Shown: positions 15,748 through 25,207 of the stretch, in pieces
Position numbering within the stretch: the first letter of the stretch is position 1
How the letters are laid out: each line of letters begins with the position of its first letter
From: PNON01 sp964387025
GTDB taxonomy: Bacteria; Chloroflexota; Anaerolineae; Anaerolineales; Anaerolineaceae
Length of the DNA: 64,000 nucleotides
Assembly (NCBI GenBank): GCA_964387025.1
Contig: CAYLUZ010000008.1
Span: 1-64,000, forward strand
Direction: 5' to 3'
Program-made: the position numbers and the translations under genes
The notes under the pieces: model-generated
Told to the model about the DNA's origin: nothing
The model's database searches: none
The model's input: the letters and a program-made list of their open reading frames with translations, nothing else

Positions 15748-16962
15748 TTATTCTCCCAAATAATCACGTAATTTTCGACGGATGGTTGGGTGGCGTAGAC
15801 GGCTTAAAGCTTGTGCTTCAATTTGGCGTACCCTTTCACGGGTTACACCCATTTTACGGCCAACTTCTTCCAATGTGTAAGCCTGTCCATCTAAAAGTCC
15901 GTAACGTAGCTGTAGAATGCGTACTTCCCTTGGTGGAAGAGAATTTAGTACTTCTTCTATATGCTCGCGTAATAAGTTATATGTGGCAGTTTCATCCGGT
16001 GGAGGAGATTGATCATCTTCAATAAAATCACCAAGCACTGAATCTTCTTCATCATCGGTCGGCGTTTCAAGGGATAACGGTCTGCGAGCGACCTGAATCA
16101 TATTTTCCACTTTTTTGGGTGGAACATCCAATGCTATAGCCAATTCATCCACGCTTGGCTCACGACCTAGCCGTTGGGTCAATTGATGTTGAACACGCAA
16201 TAATTTATTGATCTGATCACCCATATGGACAGGGACACGGATCGTTCGACCCTGATCCGCAATGGCACGGGTCACAGCCTGGCGTATCCACCAGGTAGCA
16301 TAGGTGCTGAATTTATGCCCTCTCCGGTAATCAAATTTCTTTGTTGCCCTTATAAGACCAATATTGCCTTCCTGGATAAGATCCAGGAAAGGAACACCCC
16401 GTCCCATATATTTCTTGGCGACAGAAATAACCAATCTGCTATTGGCTGTAATCAAGTGTTCACGTGCATTCCAGCCATCTTCAATTAAATGGCGAAGTTC
16501 CGCTTTTCTGTGGGTATAAACATTGCCTTTTGCGAGTTCTTCCCGGGACATGCGACCGAGTTCAATCCGTTGCGCCAACGATACTTCTTCTTTGGCATTT
16601 AGCAACGGAACCCTGCTAACTTCTTTCAGGTATAACCCGATAGTATCATTTGTATCGATATTTGCTAAATCATCCACATCGGTACCGGGAACATCATCAT
16701 CTTCCTCTTCTTCGTCCAATGCAAGTTCTTCCTCACTAGGACCTTCAATAGATGAAAGGTCTTCAATATAAGGAATACCTGCGCTAAGAAGGGCGGCAAA
16801 AGCTTCTTCCAGCTGTTCCACATCCTGTTCAGCATCAGGGTAAAAATGCAAAATATCGTCGATTGTTACAAAGGTCTTTTGCCGACCTAATGTAATTAAT
16901 CGAGCAATTACTGAATACTCGTCGTCTTCCGCTTCAACTACATTTACAATCATGTCATCCAT
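15748..16962 (-). CDS. rpoD: RNA polymerase principal sigma factor (SigA/RpoD type)
   Basis: A 404-residue sigma70 group 1 factor. It has a region 1.1-like acidic N-terminus (Glu/Asp run at about 76-92) and region 1.2 (DTIGLYLKEVSRVPLL). Region 2 carries LISVAKKYMGRGVPFLDLI-like core-binding and ATWWIRQAVTRAIADQ promoter-melting motifs. Region 3 follows, then region 4 with a helix-turn-helix (TLEEVGRKMGVTRERVRQIE). The C-terminal RHPTIRRKLRDYL is typical of housekeeping factors. Start at ATG 16962, with another in-frame ATG at codon 4; no ideal ribosome site. Promoters in this window fit its expected TTGACA/TATAAT preference. Confidence 0.96.
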   Translation of the reverse strand: MDDMIVNVVEAEDDEYSVIARLITLGRQKTFVTIDDILHFYPDAEQDVEQLEEAFAALLSAGIPYIEDLSSIEGPSEEELALDEEEEDDDVPGTDVDDLANIDTNDTIGLYLKEVSRVPLLNAKEEVSLAQRIELGRMSREELAKGNVYTHRKAELRHLIEDGWNAREHLITANSRLVISVAKKYMGRGVPFLDLIQEGNIGLIRATKKFDYRRGHKFSTYATWWIRQAVTRAIADQGRTIRVPVHMGDQINKLLRVQHQLTQRLGREPSVDELAIALDVPPKKVENMIQVARRPLSLETPTDDEEDSVLGDFIEDDQSPPPDETATYNLLREHIEEVLNSLPPREVRILQLRYGLLDGQAYTLEEVGRKMGVTRERVRQIEAQALSRLRHPTIRRKLRDYLGE

Positions 16963-17086
16963 AATTAATATTATCTTTCCTTAAAAAGGCAAATTTCATT
17001 TAGCAAGATCAGCCACCCTGCTTTTTTCTTAGCATATCTGCAGTTTGAATTTGCCTATGGGTATGCACATTTGAAAAAGCTAATTT

Positions 17087-17115
17087 AGAATACACCGATT
17101 TACGGTCGATTTCAA
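17087..17115 (-). promoter_or_regulatory. Candidate promoter of the sigma factor gene
   Basis: TTGAAA (17110-17115), 17-base spacer, TATTCT (17087-17092) on the minus strand, about 120 bases before the start codon. The 200-base gap 16963-17162 shows no other recognisable element. Confidence 0.5.
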
Positions 17116-17162
17116 TACCTTATTCTCTTTGGTAATAGTTTGCTCATTCAGTTTCGGCACTT

Positions 17163-17738
17163 TCAAGGTGAAACTGTAGCAGTCTCAGAAGCAAACGGTG
17201 TTGGAGTGGCATAGAATTGATTAAATATATCCAATATGTTTTCAACACTAACGTTGTTAAGAATCACGGCATCTCCATTTTGCATTCTCGCATAATAACC
17301 AGATTCGATTGGAGTTTGGTTTCCAATTAATATTGTGTCACTTTGACCACCAGAATATTCCAGCAAGATTGTAAGTGTAGGTTGTTCATTTATCCCTAGT
17401 AATTCATCTGAGGAATTGTTGTCTAACAACCTGTACACTTTCAAGGATAATACTTCACTTAGTTTCTCCTGAAAAATACCAGCTCCATCCGCATTGCCAG
17501 AAGGAGATACTACTTTCCAACCCTCAGAAGGATCTTTTATAACTACCACTTCTTGGCCCTTTGTTTTCAGGGTTACCCTGGTTATTTCGTCCTCTGAGTG
17601 AAGTATCACCTTATATACAGTCGGAGTGGATGTTTTTTGAGCAAATGGCAGGTTATCTCCCCGTTTCTCAAGAAATAAGGTTAATGCTGCTAAAACCATG
17701 AATATCAGGATCGCAATCCATGCAGGTTTTCGGATCAC
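17163..17738 (-). CDS. DUF4340 domain protein
   Basis: A 191-residue protein with one N-terminal membrane helix (about 6-24) and an extracytoplasmic domain matching DUF4340 (segments VTLKTKGQEVVVIKDPSEGW and GYYARMQNG). The C-terminus is Thr/Pro-rich (ATPTPFASETATVSP). DUF4340 proteins regularly accompany Gld-type ABC operons, as here: it starts 3 bases after the GldG-like gene stop. Its biochemical role is unknown; it may be an extracytoplasmic partner of the GldG-like protein. Confidence 0.8.
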   Translation of the reverse strand: MIRKPAWIAILIFMVLAALTLFLEKRGDNLPFAQKTSTPTVYKVILHSEDEITRVTLKTKGQEVVVIKDPSEGWKVVSPSGNADGAGIFQEKLSEVLSLKVYRLLDNNSSDELLGINEQPTLTILLEYSGGQSDTILIGNQTPIESGYYARMQNGDAVILNNVSVENILDIFNQFYATPTPFASETATVSP

Positions 17739-17741
17739 TGG

Positions 17742-19298
17742 CTATCCTCGCTTTTTACGCTGAACCCACACAATGATTCCTGCAATAAGGATCAATCCAG
17801 GCATGAGAAAAACTGATCCCAAAACCAGGAGGTTCATAACAATATTTTGAGGGGGTACCAAAATACGCTGAGTGGTCTTTTTTGGGGTCAAGTTAATCAG
17901 TTTATCCTGCTGAGCAGCCCAGTCGATCGAATTGATTATAAAATCGCCATTCCCAAAAGCGGTAAAGTTTTTAGTAATAGCAAAATTGGAATTACCTACA
18001 ACAACAATCCTACCGTTAGTTGATGAATTTATCCCGGCAACTGCAAGTGGCACTGGACCTGGAAAGTCAACACCATCATCATATTTCACCTGATTTTGTT
18101 GTAAACCAGCAAAGTCGGTTTCTCCCCAGGCTTGATCAGCTGTCCAAACCAGGGTAGTCAGTTGTATATTTTCAGGTGGGGTCTGTGCGGCAACGACGCT
18201 ACGTGATGAAGGAAAGATGGTAATCAGACCTGCCAATTTCATTACGATAGGATGATCACCATATTCGTTGGCTACTGCCTGTGATGGTGATTGAGAATTT
18301 GCATCGATCACGAAATCATTAGCAAGAAGTATGCCCCAAGTATTCATCGTATACTCAGCCAGTGGATCAGGTGTATTTCCAAACTGGGTCAAAGGTATAG
18401 GATCTTCAAGAATGAGAAGTGATTTACCAGAGTCAACGAATTGTTTCAGTAAATTCACTTCCTCGACAGTAAGAGGTTTGATTGGGCCTGCAATTATTAT
18501 TTCTTCGGCATCTGCAGGAATTTGAGGATTGGCTGCTAAATTTAAAGTGGCTACCAGATAATTCTTCGATTCAAGGACAGACTTTACCTGACTATATGAG
18601 GTTTCATCCGTTCCCAACGGATCATGTTCACCGTGCCCTGTCAGAAAGTAAATTGCATGTTTTGTGGGATTGATCAATTTGATGATCGAGGTAACTATCT
18701 CTTCTTCTGAGACCAATTTTACCTGCTCTTTTTGATCTTTGAGCAACAAAACAATCGTTCCATCAGTGGTAATACTATATTTATTCGCGGTTATTGGATC
18801 TGCAACCGGATCGATAAATTGATAATCAAAGTTTCCCGAACTATTCGATTTTATATTTGAGAGCAAAGAATCAGCCTGATCCTTAGGATATTGTGGCGAA
18901 AAGAAAGCAAGTGCAATCACTTTTTCGGGCAAGCTCTTTAGTGCAGCTACAGTCTCAGGTGCCAGAGTATTATCCTGGTCTTCTGTAAGATCCCATTTGG
19001 TGGAATATTTGTTGACGAGAAAATTGGTGACAACCAAAATTCCTAAAACAGCTATAGAAAAAATTACAAAGTTACTTCCGTATTTTATCTGCCGGCCGGT
19101 AAAAAACGTTCTTACTTTTTCCGGATCGAGTACAGCGAATAGGGCAATACCTATAACTATAAATGCCAAACCGAGTTGTAGTGAAATATCAAATTTACGG
19201 ACTACAAAAAAATATGCAGCAGAGAATATGATGGCAATACCGGACAGTAGAAGACTATAAGGAGCATACTTACGCAATTTGGGATCCATTATCGCCAC
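17742..19298 (-). CDS. GldG-like ABC-associated membrane protein
   Basis: A 518-residue protein with two N-terminal helices, a third near residue 80-95, a large extracytoplasmic domain (about 105-475) and a C-terminal helix followed by a basic tail (VQRKKRG). The segments AIYFLTGHGEHDP and SLLILEDPIPLTQFG are typical of the GldG / IFT52-like family. GldG works with GldA and GldF in gliding Bacteroidetes, but the family is widespread in non-gliders where its substrate is unknown. It overlaps the permease gene by 10 bases, so they are coupled. Confidence 0.85.
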   Translation of the reverse strand: MAIMDPKLRKYAPYSLLLSGIAIIFSAAYFFVVRKFDISLQLGLAFIVIGIALFAVLDPEKVRTFFTGRQIKYGSNFVIFSIAVLGILVVTNFLVNKYSTKWDLTEDQDNTLAPETVAALKSLPEKVIALAFFSPQYPKDQADSLLSNIKSNSSGNFDYQFIDPVADPITANKYSITTDGTIVLLLKDQKEQVKLVSEEEIVTSIIKLINPTKHAIYFLTGHGEHDPLGTDETSYSQVKSVLESKNYLVATLNLAANPQIPADAEEIIIAGPIKPLTVEEVNLLKQFVDSGKSLLILEDPIPLTQFGNTPDPLAEYTMNTWGILLANDFVIDANSQSPSQAVANEYGDHPIVMKLAGLITIFPSSRSVVAAQTPPENIQLTTLVWTADQAWGETDFAGLQQNQVKYDDGVDFPGPVPLAVAGINSSTNGRIVVVGNSNFAITKNFTAFGNGDFIINSIDWAAQQDKLINLTPKKTTQRILVPPQNIVMNLLVLGSVFLMPGLILIAGIIVWVQRKKRG

Positions 19299-20020
19299 CT
19301 CCGTGATTCAACAGACATGGTACCAAGAAACAATGCCAGGATAGTGACGCTTAGGTAGTAAACAATATCTTTCAATTCAATGATCCCTCTAAGGAAAGTG
19401 TTGTAGAAATGTTCGCTTAAATCCAAGTATGTGAAGAATTGTCCTCCTGTTGATGCTTGTATCCTTGATGGATAACCGATCATCCACAATACCAGGAGAA
19501 TTCCGAGTGTAGCAAAGAACGCAGCAATCTGATTACTAAATAGGCTTGATGCAAATACGCCGATTGCAACAAAAACCCCAACCAGGAAAACCACACCGAG
19601 ATAACCGGCAACCATCAGTCCCTGGTCAATTCCCGGTTTAACAAAAATATTCATTACAATCGGAAAAACAAAAGTCAGGGAGATAATCGCCATGTAGAAA
19701 AGGAACCCCCCCAGCCATTTTCCAACAATTAATTCCCAGTCCCTAACAGGAGCAGTAAGTAATGTTTCAAGAGTACCCATTCTTTGTTCATCTGCTATTG
19801 TGCGCATAGTTACAGCGGGAGTAGTGAATAATAATAAAGTCACCAGAGGGCTTAAAATGATTTGAATTGAAGGAGGGTACTGATTGACTACAGCATTGAG
19901 CATATTTGCATAAAATATTATTCCCAAGATTAACATAATAATAAATGCAACCACATATGCTATGGGGCTGATAATATACAGATTAAACTCCCGTTTTGCA
20001 ATGGTCCAAACGTTTCTCAT
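19289..20020 (-). CDS. ABC-2 type permease (GldF-like)
   Basis: A 243-residue integral membrane protein with six hydrophobic segments. The central motif TIADEQRMGTLETLLTAPV (about 70-88) is the conserved ABC-2 loop contacting the ATPase. It starts 10 bases after the ATPase gene stop. Together with the ATPase, GldG-like and DUF4340 genes it forms one export or envelope-remodelling complex; the substrate is not predictable. Confidence 0.9.
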   Translation of the reverse strand: MRNVWTIAKREFNLYIISPIAYVVAFIIMLILGIIFYANMLNAVVNQYPPSIQIILSPLVTLLLFTTPAVTMRTIADEQRMGTLETLLTAPVRDWELIVGKWLGGFLFYMAIISLTFVFPIVMNIFVKPGIDQGLMVAGYLGVVFLVGVFVAIGVFASSLFSNQIAAFFATLGILLVLWMIGYPSRIQASTGGQFFTYLDLSEHFYNTFLRGIIELKDIVYYLSVTILALFLGTMSVESRRWR

Positions 20021-20030
20021 AATTCACCCA

Positions 20031-21041
20031 TTATTCCTCAATATATTCCGGATTATCCTGAATTTCTTCCGTCAAGTTCAGTGAATGCGATTTTTCCAAA
20101 CCATCATCCATAAAATCAGGTGCCGGAGAATCTTCCCTGGTTAATTGAAGGAATATCTCTTCAAGACTGAGGTTTGCTGCCCGCAGTTCCAATAGATCAA
20201 AACCTTTTTTGATTGCCAGACGAGCAATATCTGGCCTGGCATCAATCGCAGGCGAAACATTAATTTCAAGTGTGTCTTCAGAATACTTATGAACACCTTC
20301 GACACCTTTTAATTTCTGTAATGGATTGATCAGGTCTTCTACTATTCCACTTACACGCAGCATGACATGTTGTGCACCGGATAATCGCAATTGCAGATGC
20401 TCAGGAGTGTCTTCAACCACAATCCTTCCTTTATTAATTATTAATACCCGATTGCAAATTTGCTGAGCTTCGGAAAGAATATGTGTGGATAGTAAGATGG
20501 TTTTTTCTTTTCCAATTTCACGGATCAGATTCCTTACTTCGAGTATCTGGGCAGGGTCTAAACCAATTGTGGGTTCGTCCAGAATTAGTACATCCGGGCT
20601 ATGAAGTAATGCCTGGGCAAGTCCTATTCTTTGCCGCATTCCTTTTGATAAATTGCTGATGTACCCTGACGCACGATCTTCCATATGAACCCTGGCCAAT
20701 GCTTCCTCTACCTTATCATCGCCATTAGAAAGATGGCGCAAGTCGGCCATATATTTCAAATATGAGTAAACTGTCATCTCGTTATATAAAGGGACAGTTT
20801 CTGGCAAATAACCAACCAATCGGCGAACATCCAAGGAATTCTTAATGACGTCAAATCCTCCGATTCGAGCAAAACCACTCGTTGGAGGCATGTAACCTGA
20901 AAGGATCCGCATGGTGGTTGTTTTCCCGGCTCCATTTGGCCCTAAAAAACCTACAACTTCACCTTTTTCAGCCGTAAAACTAATATTATCTATGGCGCGC
21001 CGCTTACCGTAATCCTTGGTTAGCCCTTCAACTTCGATCAT
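20031..21041 (-). CDS. ABC transporter ATP-binding protein (GldA-like)
   Basis: A 336-residue cytoplasmic ATPase. Walker A GPNGAGKT (34-41), signature LSKGMRQR, Walker B VLILDEPT, and the H-loop (LLSTHIL) are intact. A C-terminal extension of about 110 residues (from about 225) resembles the accessory domain of GldA/NatA-type ATPases. TAAGGAG precedes ATG 21041. It is the first gene of the four-gene operon and has a good promoter at 21142-21171. Confidence 0.93.
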   Translation of the reverse strand: MIEVEGLTKDYGKRRAIDNISFTAEKGEVVGFLGPNGAGKTTTMRILSGYMPPTSGFARIGGFDVIKNSLDVRRLVGYLPETVPLYNEMTVYSYLKYMADLRHLSNGDDKVEEALARVHMEDRASGYISNLSKGMRQRIGLAQALLHSPDVLILDEPTIGLDPAQILEVRNLIREIGKEKTILLSTHILSEAQQICNRVLIINKGRIVVEDTPEHLQLRLSGAQHVMLRVSGIVEDLINPLQKLKGVEGVHKYSEDTLEINVSPAIDARPDIARLAIKKGFDLLELRAANLSLEEIFLQLTREDSPAPDFMDDGLEKSHSLNLTEEIQDNPEYIEE

Positions 21042-21141
21042 CGAAAGCTCCTTACAAAAAAATGGATTGCCTTGACATTATGCCAGGCAACCAGTAGTTA
21101 TTCCAAATAAAGCCGAACTTTTCTTTTGGCTGACCTGTAAG

Positions 21142-21171
21142 ACTATACAACGAGAGGGATACTAAAGTCAA
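21142..21171 (-). promoter_or_regulatory. Promoter of the Gld-like ABC operon
   Basis: TTGACT (21166-21171), 18-base spacer, TATAGT (21142-21147) on the minus strand. The predicted leader of about 95 nt includes the TTGCCT/AGGCAA inverted repeat at 21067-21090. Confidence 0.7.
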
Positions 21172-21383
21172 GTACCCAATTAACCTCTAATCAGATACTA
21201 ATGTCCTCACATTAATACTGTATTAACTAATTAATTATTAGGGGCGGATACAAAAATGTTAGGGTAGTAATAGGACCAAAGCCAAAGCGTGGAGATAATA
21301 GGATGAATTTCCAATATTAAACTTTGGACAAGGATGATTTCCATAAGTAGATATTAGTTATCCCGTATATAATTTAGTGCACC

Positions 21384-21412
21384 TTGATAAATATACAAAG
21401 AGGTTGTACAAT
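21384..21412 (+). promoter_or_regulatory. Promoter of the membrane pyrophosphatase gene
   Basis: TTGATA (21384-21389), 17-base spacer, TACAAT (21407-21412): one mismatch per hexamer. The leader would be about 125 nt. Confidence 0.7.
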
Positions 21413-21545
21413 AGATAAAATGAAAGTAGAGTTGCATAATAATTAATATTGCAAGTGAAACAAGCTATTCTGATAGGAAAGTAAATGGTAAAATAGTTTT
21501 TTGCAATTAATTTTTGTAGTTCATCTAATTTATAAGGGAGAAAGC

Positions 21546-23849
21546 ATGGAAATTAATCTATTAGGTTTAGCGAAACATGGTTTGAATGCATTTGAGCAAT
21601 GGGCGATTGTCGGTGTTTTGATCACTGCCTTCATAAGCCTGGCTTATGCATGGATATTACGTGGTGTCGTCCTTAAGAAGGACAAAGGCACAGAAAAGAT
21701 GCAGGAAGTATGGAATGCGATTCGAGTCGGTGCAGATTCTTATCTTAATCGGCAACTAAAGACAATATTACCTGCTATCGTATTATTAGGTATTGCACTC
21801 TACTTGAGTGTAGCAGTGGTTCCTCCAAGTAGAGAAGCCGTTGCAGAGTTTCCACAGAATACCAAAACCATCATTGCCATAGGAAGAACGATAGCATTTA
21901 TTATGGGTGCTACATTCTCCCTTCTGGTTGGACAACTTGGAATGCGTATGGCAATCCAGGCCAATGTTCGGGCTGCTTCAGCAGCAAGACGTGGATTTAA
22001 TGAAGCACTATCCATCGCATACTATGCAGGTACTGTAACAGGTATGCTCACAGATGGCCTCGGACTCCTTGGTGGAACAGTTATTTTTATAGTATTTGGA
22101 ACTGCAGCACCAGATGCACTGTTAGGCTTCGGCTTTGGTGGCACGTTACTGGCGTTATTCATGCGGGTCGGTGGTGGCATCTACACCAAAGCTGCTGACG
22201 TTGGAGCTGATCTCGTAGGAAAAGTTGAAAAAGATATTCCTGAGGATGACCCAAGAAACGCCGCAGTGATAGCAGATCTGGTCGGAGATAATGTTGGTGA
22301 CTGTGCCGGTATGGCAGCAGACATTTTTGAGAGTTACGAAGTAACCATCGTATCTGCATTAATCCTGGGATTATCATTGATGGCTTTCGATCCGGCACAT
22401 AGTCTTAAATGGATCGTATATCCTCTGATCATTCGTGGTATCGGCGTCATCAGCTCTATCCTTGGAACATTTACAGTTCCAATTTGGGAAAAATTCCCAA
22501 TCAAGTTCTTGAGGGCACATGATGCTGAAGAATCGATGTTCCGCTCCTATGAAGTCTCCAGCGTAAATACAGTAGCATTCTCATTCCTGGTAGCCATACT
22601 ATATGCCGGAGATTGGCGTTTGGCAGCGTTAACATCGATAGGTGTAGCTTTAGCTGTCGCTTTCAATCCCCTTACCTCTTATTTCACAGCCACACGAAAA
22701 GCACCAGTAAAAGAAATTGTCAAATCTGCCAATACTGGTCCAGCCACGCTAATTTTATCCGGCTTATCGGTCGGTATGGAATCCAGCGTTTGGGCACTGG
22801 TTGTTATCGCTATTAGCTTCACCCTCTCCTATTTACTTTACCAGGCTGACGGCGCAATTTACGTCTTATACGCTGTTGCCATGGTTGGTATCGGTATGCT
22901 TAGCCACACTGGCAATAATGTCGCCATGGATTCCTATGGTCCAATTACTGATAACGCTAATGGAATCGGTGAAATGGCATGGCAAGGTGAAAATGATGAA
23001 AATACTATAAAAGCTCGTCAGATCATGGCAGACCTTGATGCTGTAGGTAACACAACAAAAGCTATCACTAAAGGTGTAGCCATTGCTTCAGCAGTGATTG
23101 CAGCGGTAAGTTTATTTGCATCATTCATAACTGATATTGGCCGCGTTCAAGAACAATTGGGAATGCCGGTTTTAAGTGCAATTCGAATTAGCGATACACG
23201 CGTCTTTATCGGTTTCTTACTTGGTGGTGCTCTGCCATGGTTGTTCAGCTCATTATCAATCCGTGCTGTATCCAGAGCAGCAGCTGAAATTGTTGAGGAA
23301 GTTCGCCGTCAATTTAGAATTCCCGGCATTATGGAAGGAACAGTCAAACCGGATTATGCCCAGGTTGTAGGGATCTCCACACGATCTGCACAGAAAGAAC
23401 TGGTTCCCCTTGCGGTTATATCCGTAGTTATGCCGTTGTTAGTTGGAATGATCCTCCAGGTGGAAGCATTAGGTGGTTTCCTAGCAGGCGTAATTCTCAG
23501 CGGCCAACTATTAGCAGTATTCATGTCCAATGCTGGTGGTGCCTGGGACAATGCAAAGAAAGCGATCGAAGATGAACCACGGGACCTTGCTGCAAATACA
23601 GGTAAGGGTTCTGAAAGACATAAGGCCGGCGTCGTTGGCGATACTGTCGGTGATCCATTAAAAGACACAGCAGGTCCGGCATTAAACCCGATGATCAAAG
23701 TTGTCAATCTGGTTTCACTTCTTGCTGCTCCCGTTATTGTAAAATACCAGAACCCAACAGTTGGTTTCTGGATCGTAGTTGCCATCCTACTGGGTGGATT
23801 GGTCTGGGGTGTCATGACCAGTAAAAAAGAAGTTACACCATTAAAATAG
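21546..23849 (+). CDS. hppA: Membrane-bound ion-pumping pyrophosphatase, K+-independent type
   Basis: A 767-residue polytopic protein that couples hydrolysis of PPi to H+ (or Na+) transport. The catalytic loop DVGADLVGKVEKDIPEDDPR starts at 218 and continues into DLVGDNVGDCAGMAAD. A second PPi-binding loop is MDSYGPITDNANGIGE (461-476), and a third is near the C-terminus (GDTVGDPLKDTAGPALNP). The segment GNTTKAITKG (501-510) has Lys and Thr at the two positions that mark K+-independent enzymes (Ala and Gly in K+-dependent ones). GGGAG precedes ATG 21546; the frame is open 15 codons further but that part lacks family similarity. Confidence 0.97.
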   Translation: MEINLLGLAKHGLNAFEQWAIVGVLITAFISLAYAWILRGVVLKKDKGTEKMQEVWNAIRVGADSYLNRQLKTILPAIVLLGIALYLSVAVVPPSREAVAEFPQNTKTIIAIGRTIAFIMGATFSLLVGQLGMRMAIQANVRAASAARRGFNEALSIAYYAGTVTGMLTDGLGLLGGTVIFIVFGTAAPDALLGFGFGGTLLALFMRVGGGIYTKAADVGADLVGKVEKDIPEDDPRNAAVIADLVGDNVGDCAGMAADIFESYEVTIVSALILGLSLMAFDPAHSLKWIVYPLIIRGIGVISSILGTFTVPIWEKFPIKFLRAHDAEESMFRSYEVSSVNTVAFSFLVAILYAGDWRLAALTSIGVALAVAFNPLTSYFTATRKAPVKEIVKSANTGPATLILSGLSVGMESSVWALVVIAISFTLSYLLYQADGAIYVLYAVAMVGIGMLSHTGNNVAMDSYGPITDNANGIGEMAWQGENDENTIKARQIMADLDAVGNTTKAITKGVAIASAVIAAVSLFASFITDIGRVQEQLGMPVLSAIRISDTRVFIGFLLGGALPWLFSSLSIRAVSRAAAEIVEEVRRQFRIPGIMEGTVKPDYAQVVGISTRSAQKELVPLAVISVVMPLLVGMILQVEALGGFLAGVILSGQLLAVFMSNAGGAWDNAKKAIEDEPRDLAANTGKGSERHKAGVVGDTVGDPLKDTAGPALNPMIKVVNLVSLLAAPVIVKYQNPTVGFWIVVAILLGGLVWGVMTSKKEVTPLK

Positions 23850-23870
23850 GTAACGAATAATTAATTAGTA

Positions 23871-23907
23871 AAGAGACTTGCCAAATTCTGGCAAGTCTCT
23901 TTGTTTT
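23871..23907 (+). terminator. Intrinsic terminator of hppA
   Basis: AAGAGACTTGCCA-AATTC-TGGCAAGTCTCTT is a perfect 13-bp stem followed by TGTTTTT. It also separates the convergent glycosyltransferase gene. Confidence 0.95.
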
Positions 23908-23925
23908 TCAACTAAAATCCATTGT

Positions 23926-25206
23926 TCATTTATGCGATCTAGTAATGCTTGAATACAAATAAGATAACCCTATGCTCACCCATATCATCGAAAGAGCTAA
24001 ATTCAATAAATAATATCTTTGGAAAGTGATCGGCAGCATAAAAATTGAAAAAGCTGTCTGTAGAATGGAAATGATCAGCAAAACGAGGAAAGTGTTGTTT
24101 GTGGAATTATAAACTGATTTAATCTTTCGGAGAGATAAAATAAAGCCAAACAATCCAATAATTAATGTCAGCAATCCATAGTACCATCCGGAAAATAGCC
24201 GGTGAAGAATATTTGAACCATAGATCAAGATCGCTTGTGCAAGTTCTATTGAGTAATTCCCAATGTCATAAAAAGCCGGGGTAGCAAAATATGTATTGGC
24301 AAGCCAGGCTGCCAATCTTGATGGAAAGGTTGTTACTGCCAGGGAACTTGATATCGCTTGATATACGGCCGCTTGAGCTTGTGTAAATGCAAGACGATGT
24401 TGAATTTGTAGGATCGCCACATGAAATGGATCCTTCCAAGCTACCGGATTTAGAACATAATAAGTCAAGAAAATTGTTCCACAAAAAAAGAGAATTTTCT
24501 TAAGACTTAGCAACTTATTTTTAGTTTTTATACCTTTTATGATCCAAATTATGACTGGCATAAATAGGACGGGTAAGGTCGTTTGCTTTGCCTGGAAAGC
24601 TAAACCAGCTAACATCCCGATCAGGAATGCTTTTTCTGGTTTTCGAATGATCAAGAAAATGACAGCGAAATATAGGCAAAATGATAATCCTTCTGCCATC
24701 GCCCGGCGGGTATGCACCAAAAAGATGGCATTCATTCCTAAAACTAGTGTAAATAGCAGACTAATTTGCCAATTCACCAACCTCTTTAGGATCAGAAAGA
24801 AGAAAACTAACCCCAAGGGGACAAATAATGCAAGACTCAGTCTGGCAACAAGCAACATGTAATTGGTCGGCAATGCGCCATTTGCTTTATTCTCTTCCCA
24901 GGATAGGGACCAATTCCAATCGGATTTCAGTAGTGGCAAATGGAAAATTCCGCGTGATATACCAATGATAGTCCTGGGCAGCGGGGCATCGATCAAACGA
25001 TAACGTTGTTCAGGTGTAAGAGTAGTATCTGCGTGATAGAACAAGCTACCCGGAGCAGTGAATATTAAATCTACATCGTGACTCATATAAATTTGAGTGG
25101 ATTCGTCAGGGTGAAAAGGAACTAGCAGAATTGTGGAAAAGAAGAATACCAAATATAGAATTAATATCGATATTGGAATGACTTTTTCCAGAGATACGGA
25201 TCTCAT
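23926..25206 (-). CDS. GT-C fold glycosyltransferase, ArnT/PMT (GT39-like)
   Basis: A 426-residue polytopic membrane protein with about ten hydrophobic segments. The first extracytoplasmic loop carries FHPDESTQ, the acidic motif expected of ArnT/PMT-type enzymes, which transfer a sugar from a polyprenyl-phosphate donor outside the membrane. The segment LVHTRRAMAEGLSFC fits the same superfamily. Start: of two nearby ATGs, 25206 has AAGGA at nine bases and follows the previous stop by one base. Acceptor and sugar are unknown. Confidence 0.8.
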   Translation of the reverse strand: MRSVSLEKVIPISILILYLVFFFSTILLVPFHPDESTQIYMSHDVDLIFTAPGSLFYHADTTLTPEQRYRLIDAPLPRTIIGISRGIFHLPLLKSDWNWSLSWEENKANGALPTNYMLLVARLSLALFVPLGLVFFFLILKRLVNWQISLLFTLVLGMNAIFLVHTRRAMAEGLSFCLYFAVIFLIIRKPEKAFLIGMLAGLAFQAKQTTLPVLFMPVIIWIIKGIKTKNKLLSLKKILFFCGTIFLTYYVLNPVAWKDPFHVAILQIQHRLAFTQAQAAVYQAISSSLAVTTFPSRLAAWLANTYFATPAFYDIGNYSIELAQAILIYGSNILHRLFSGWYYGLLTLIIGLFGFILSLRKIKSVYNSTNNTFLVLLIISILQTAFSIFMLPITFQRYYLLNLALSMIWVSIGLSYLYSSITRSHK

Positions 25207-25207
25207 A

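Larger units (their letters stand above)
21042..21545. other. Divergent intergenic region between the ABC operon and hppA
   Basis: About 500 AT-rich bases with one clear promoter on each strand (separate entries). There is a possible second hppA promoter, an extended -10 TGGTAAAAT at 21486-21494, and a 6-base-arm hairpin in the ABC leader (21067-21090). The middle (21200-21380) shows no open frame and no riboswitch I recognise. Confidence 0.6.

Noticed and set aside
21067..21090. TTGCCT...AGGCAA inverted repeat in the ABC operon leader as a terminator.
   Set aside because: Only 6 bp pair, the inner part mismatches, and no T run follows on the minus strand.
21240..21380. Possible riboswitch in the hppA leader region (GGGCGGATAC and GGACCAAAGCC strings).
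   Set aside because: I could not fold it into any riboswitch class I know, and the better promoter candidate lies downstream of it at 21384-21412, so it may not be transcribed.
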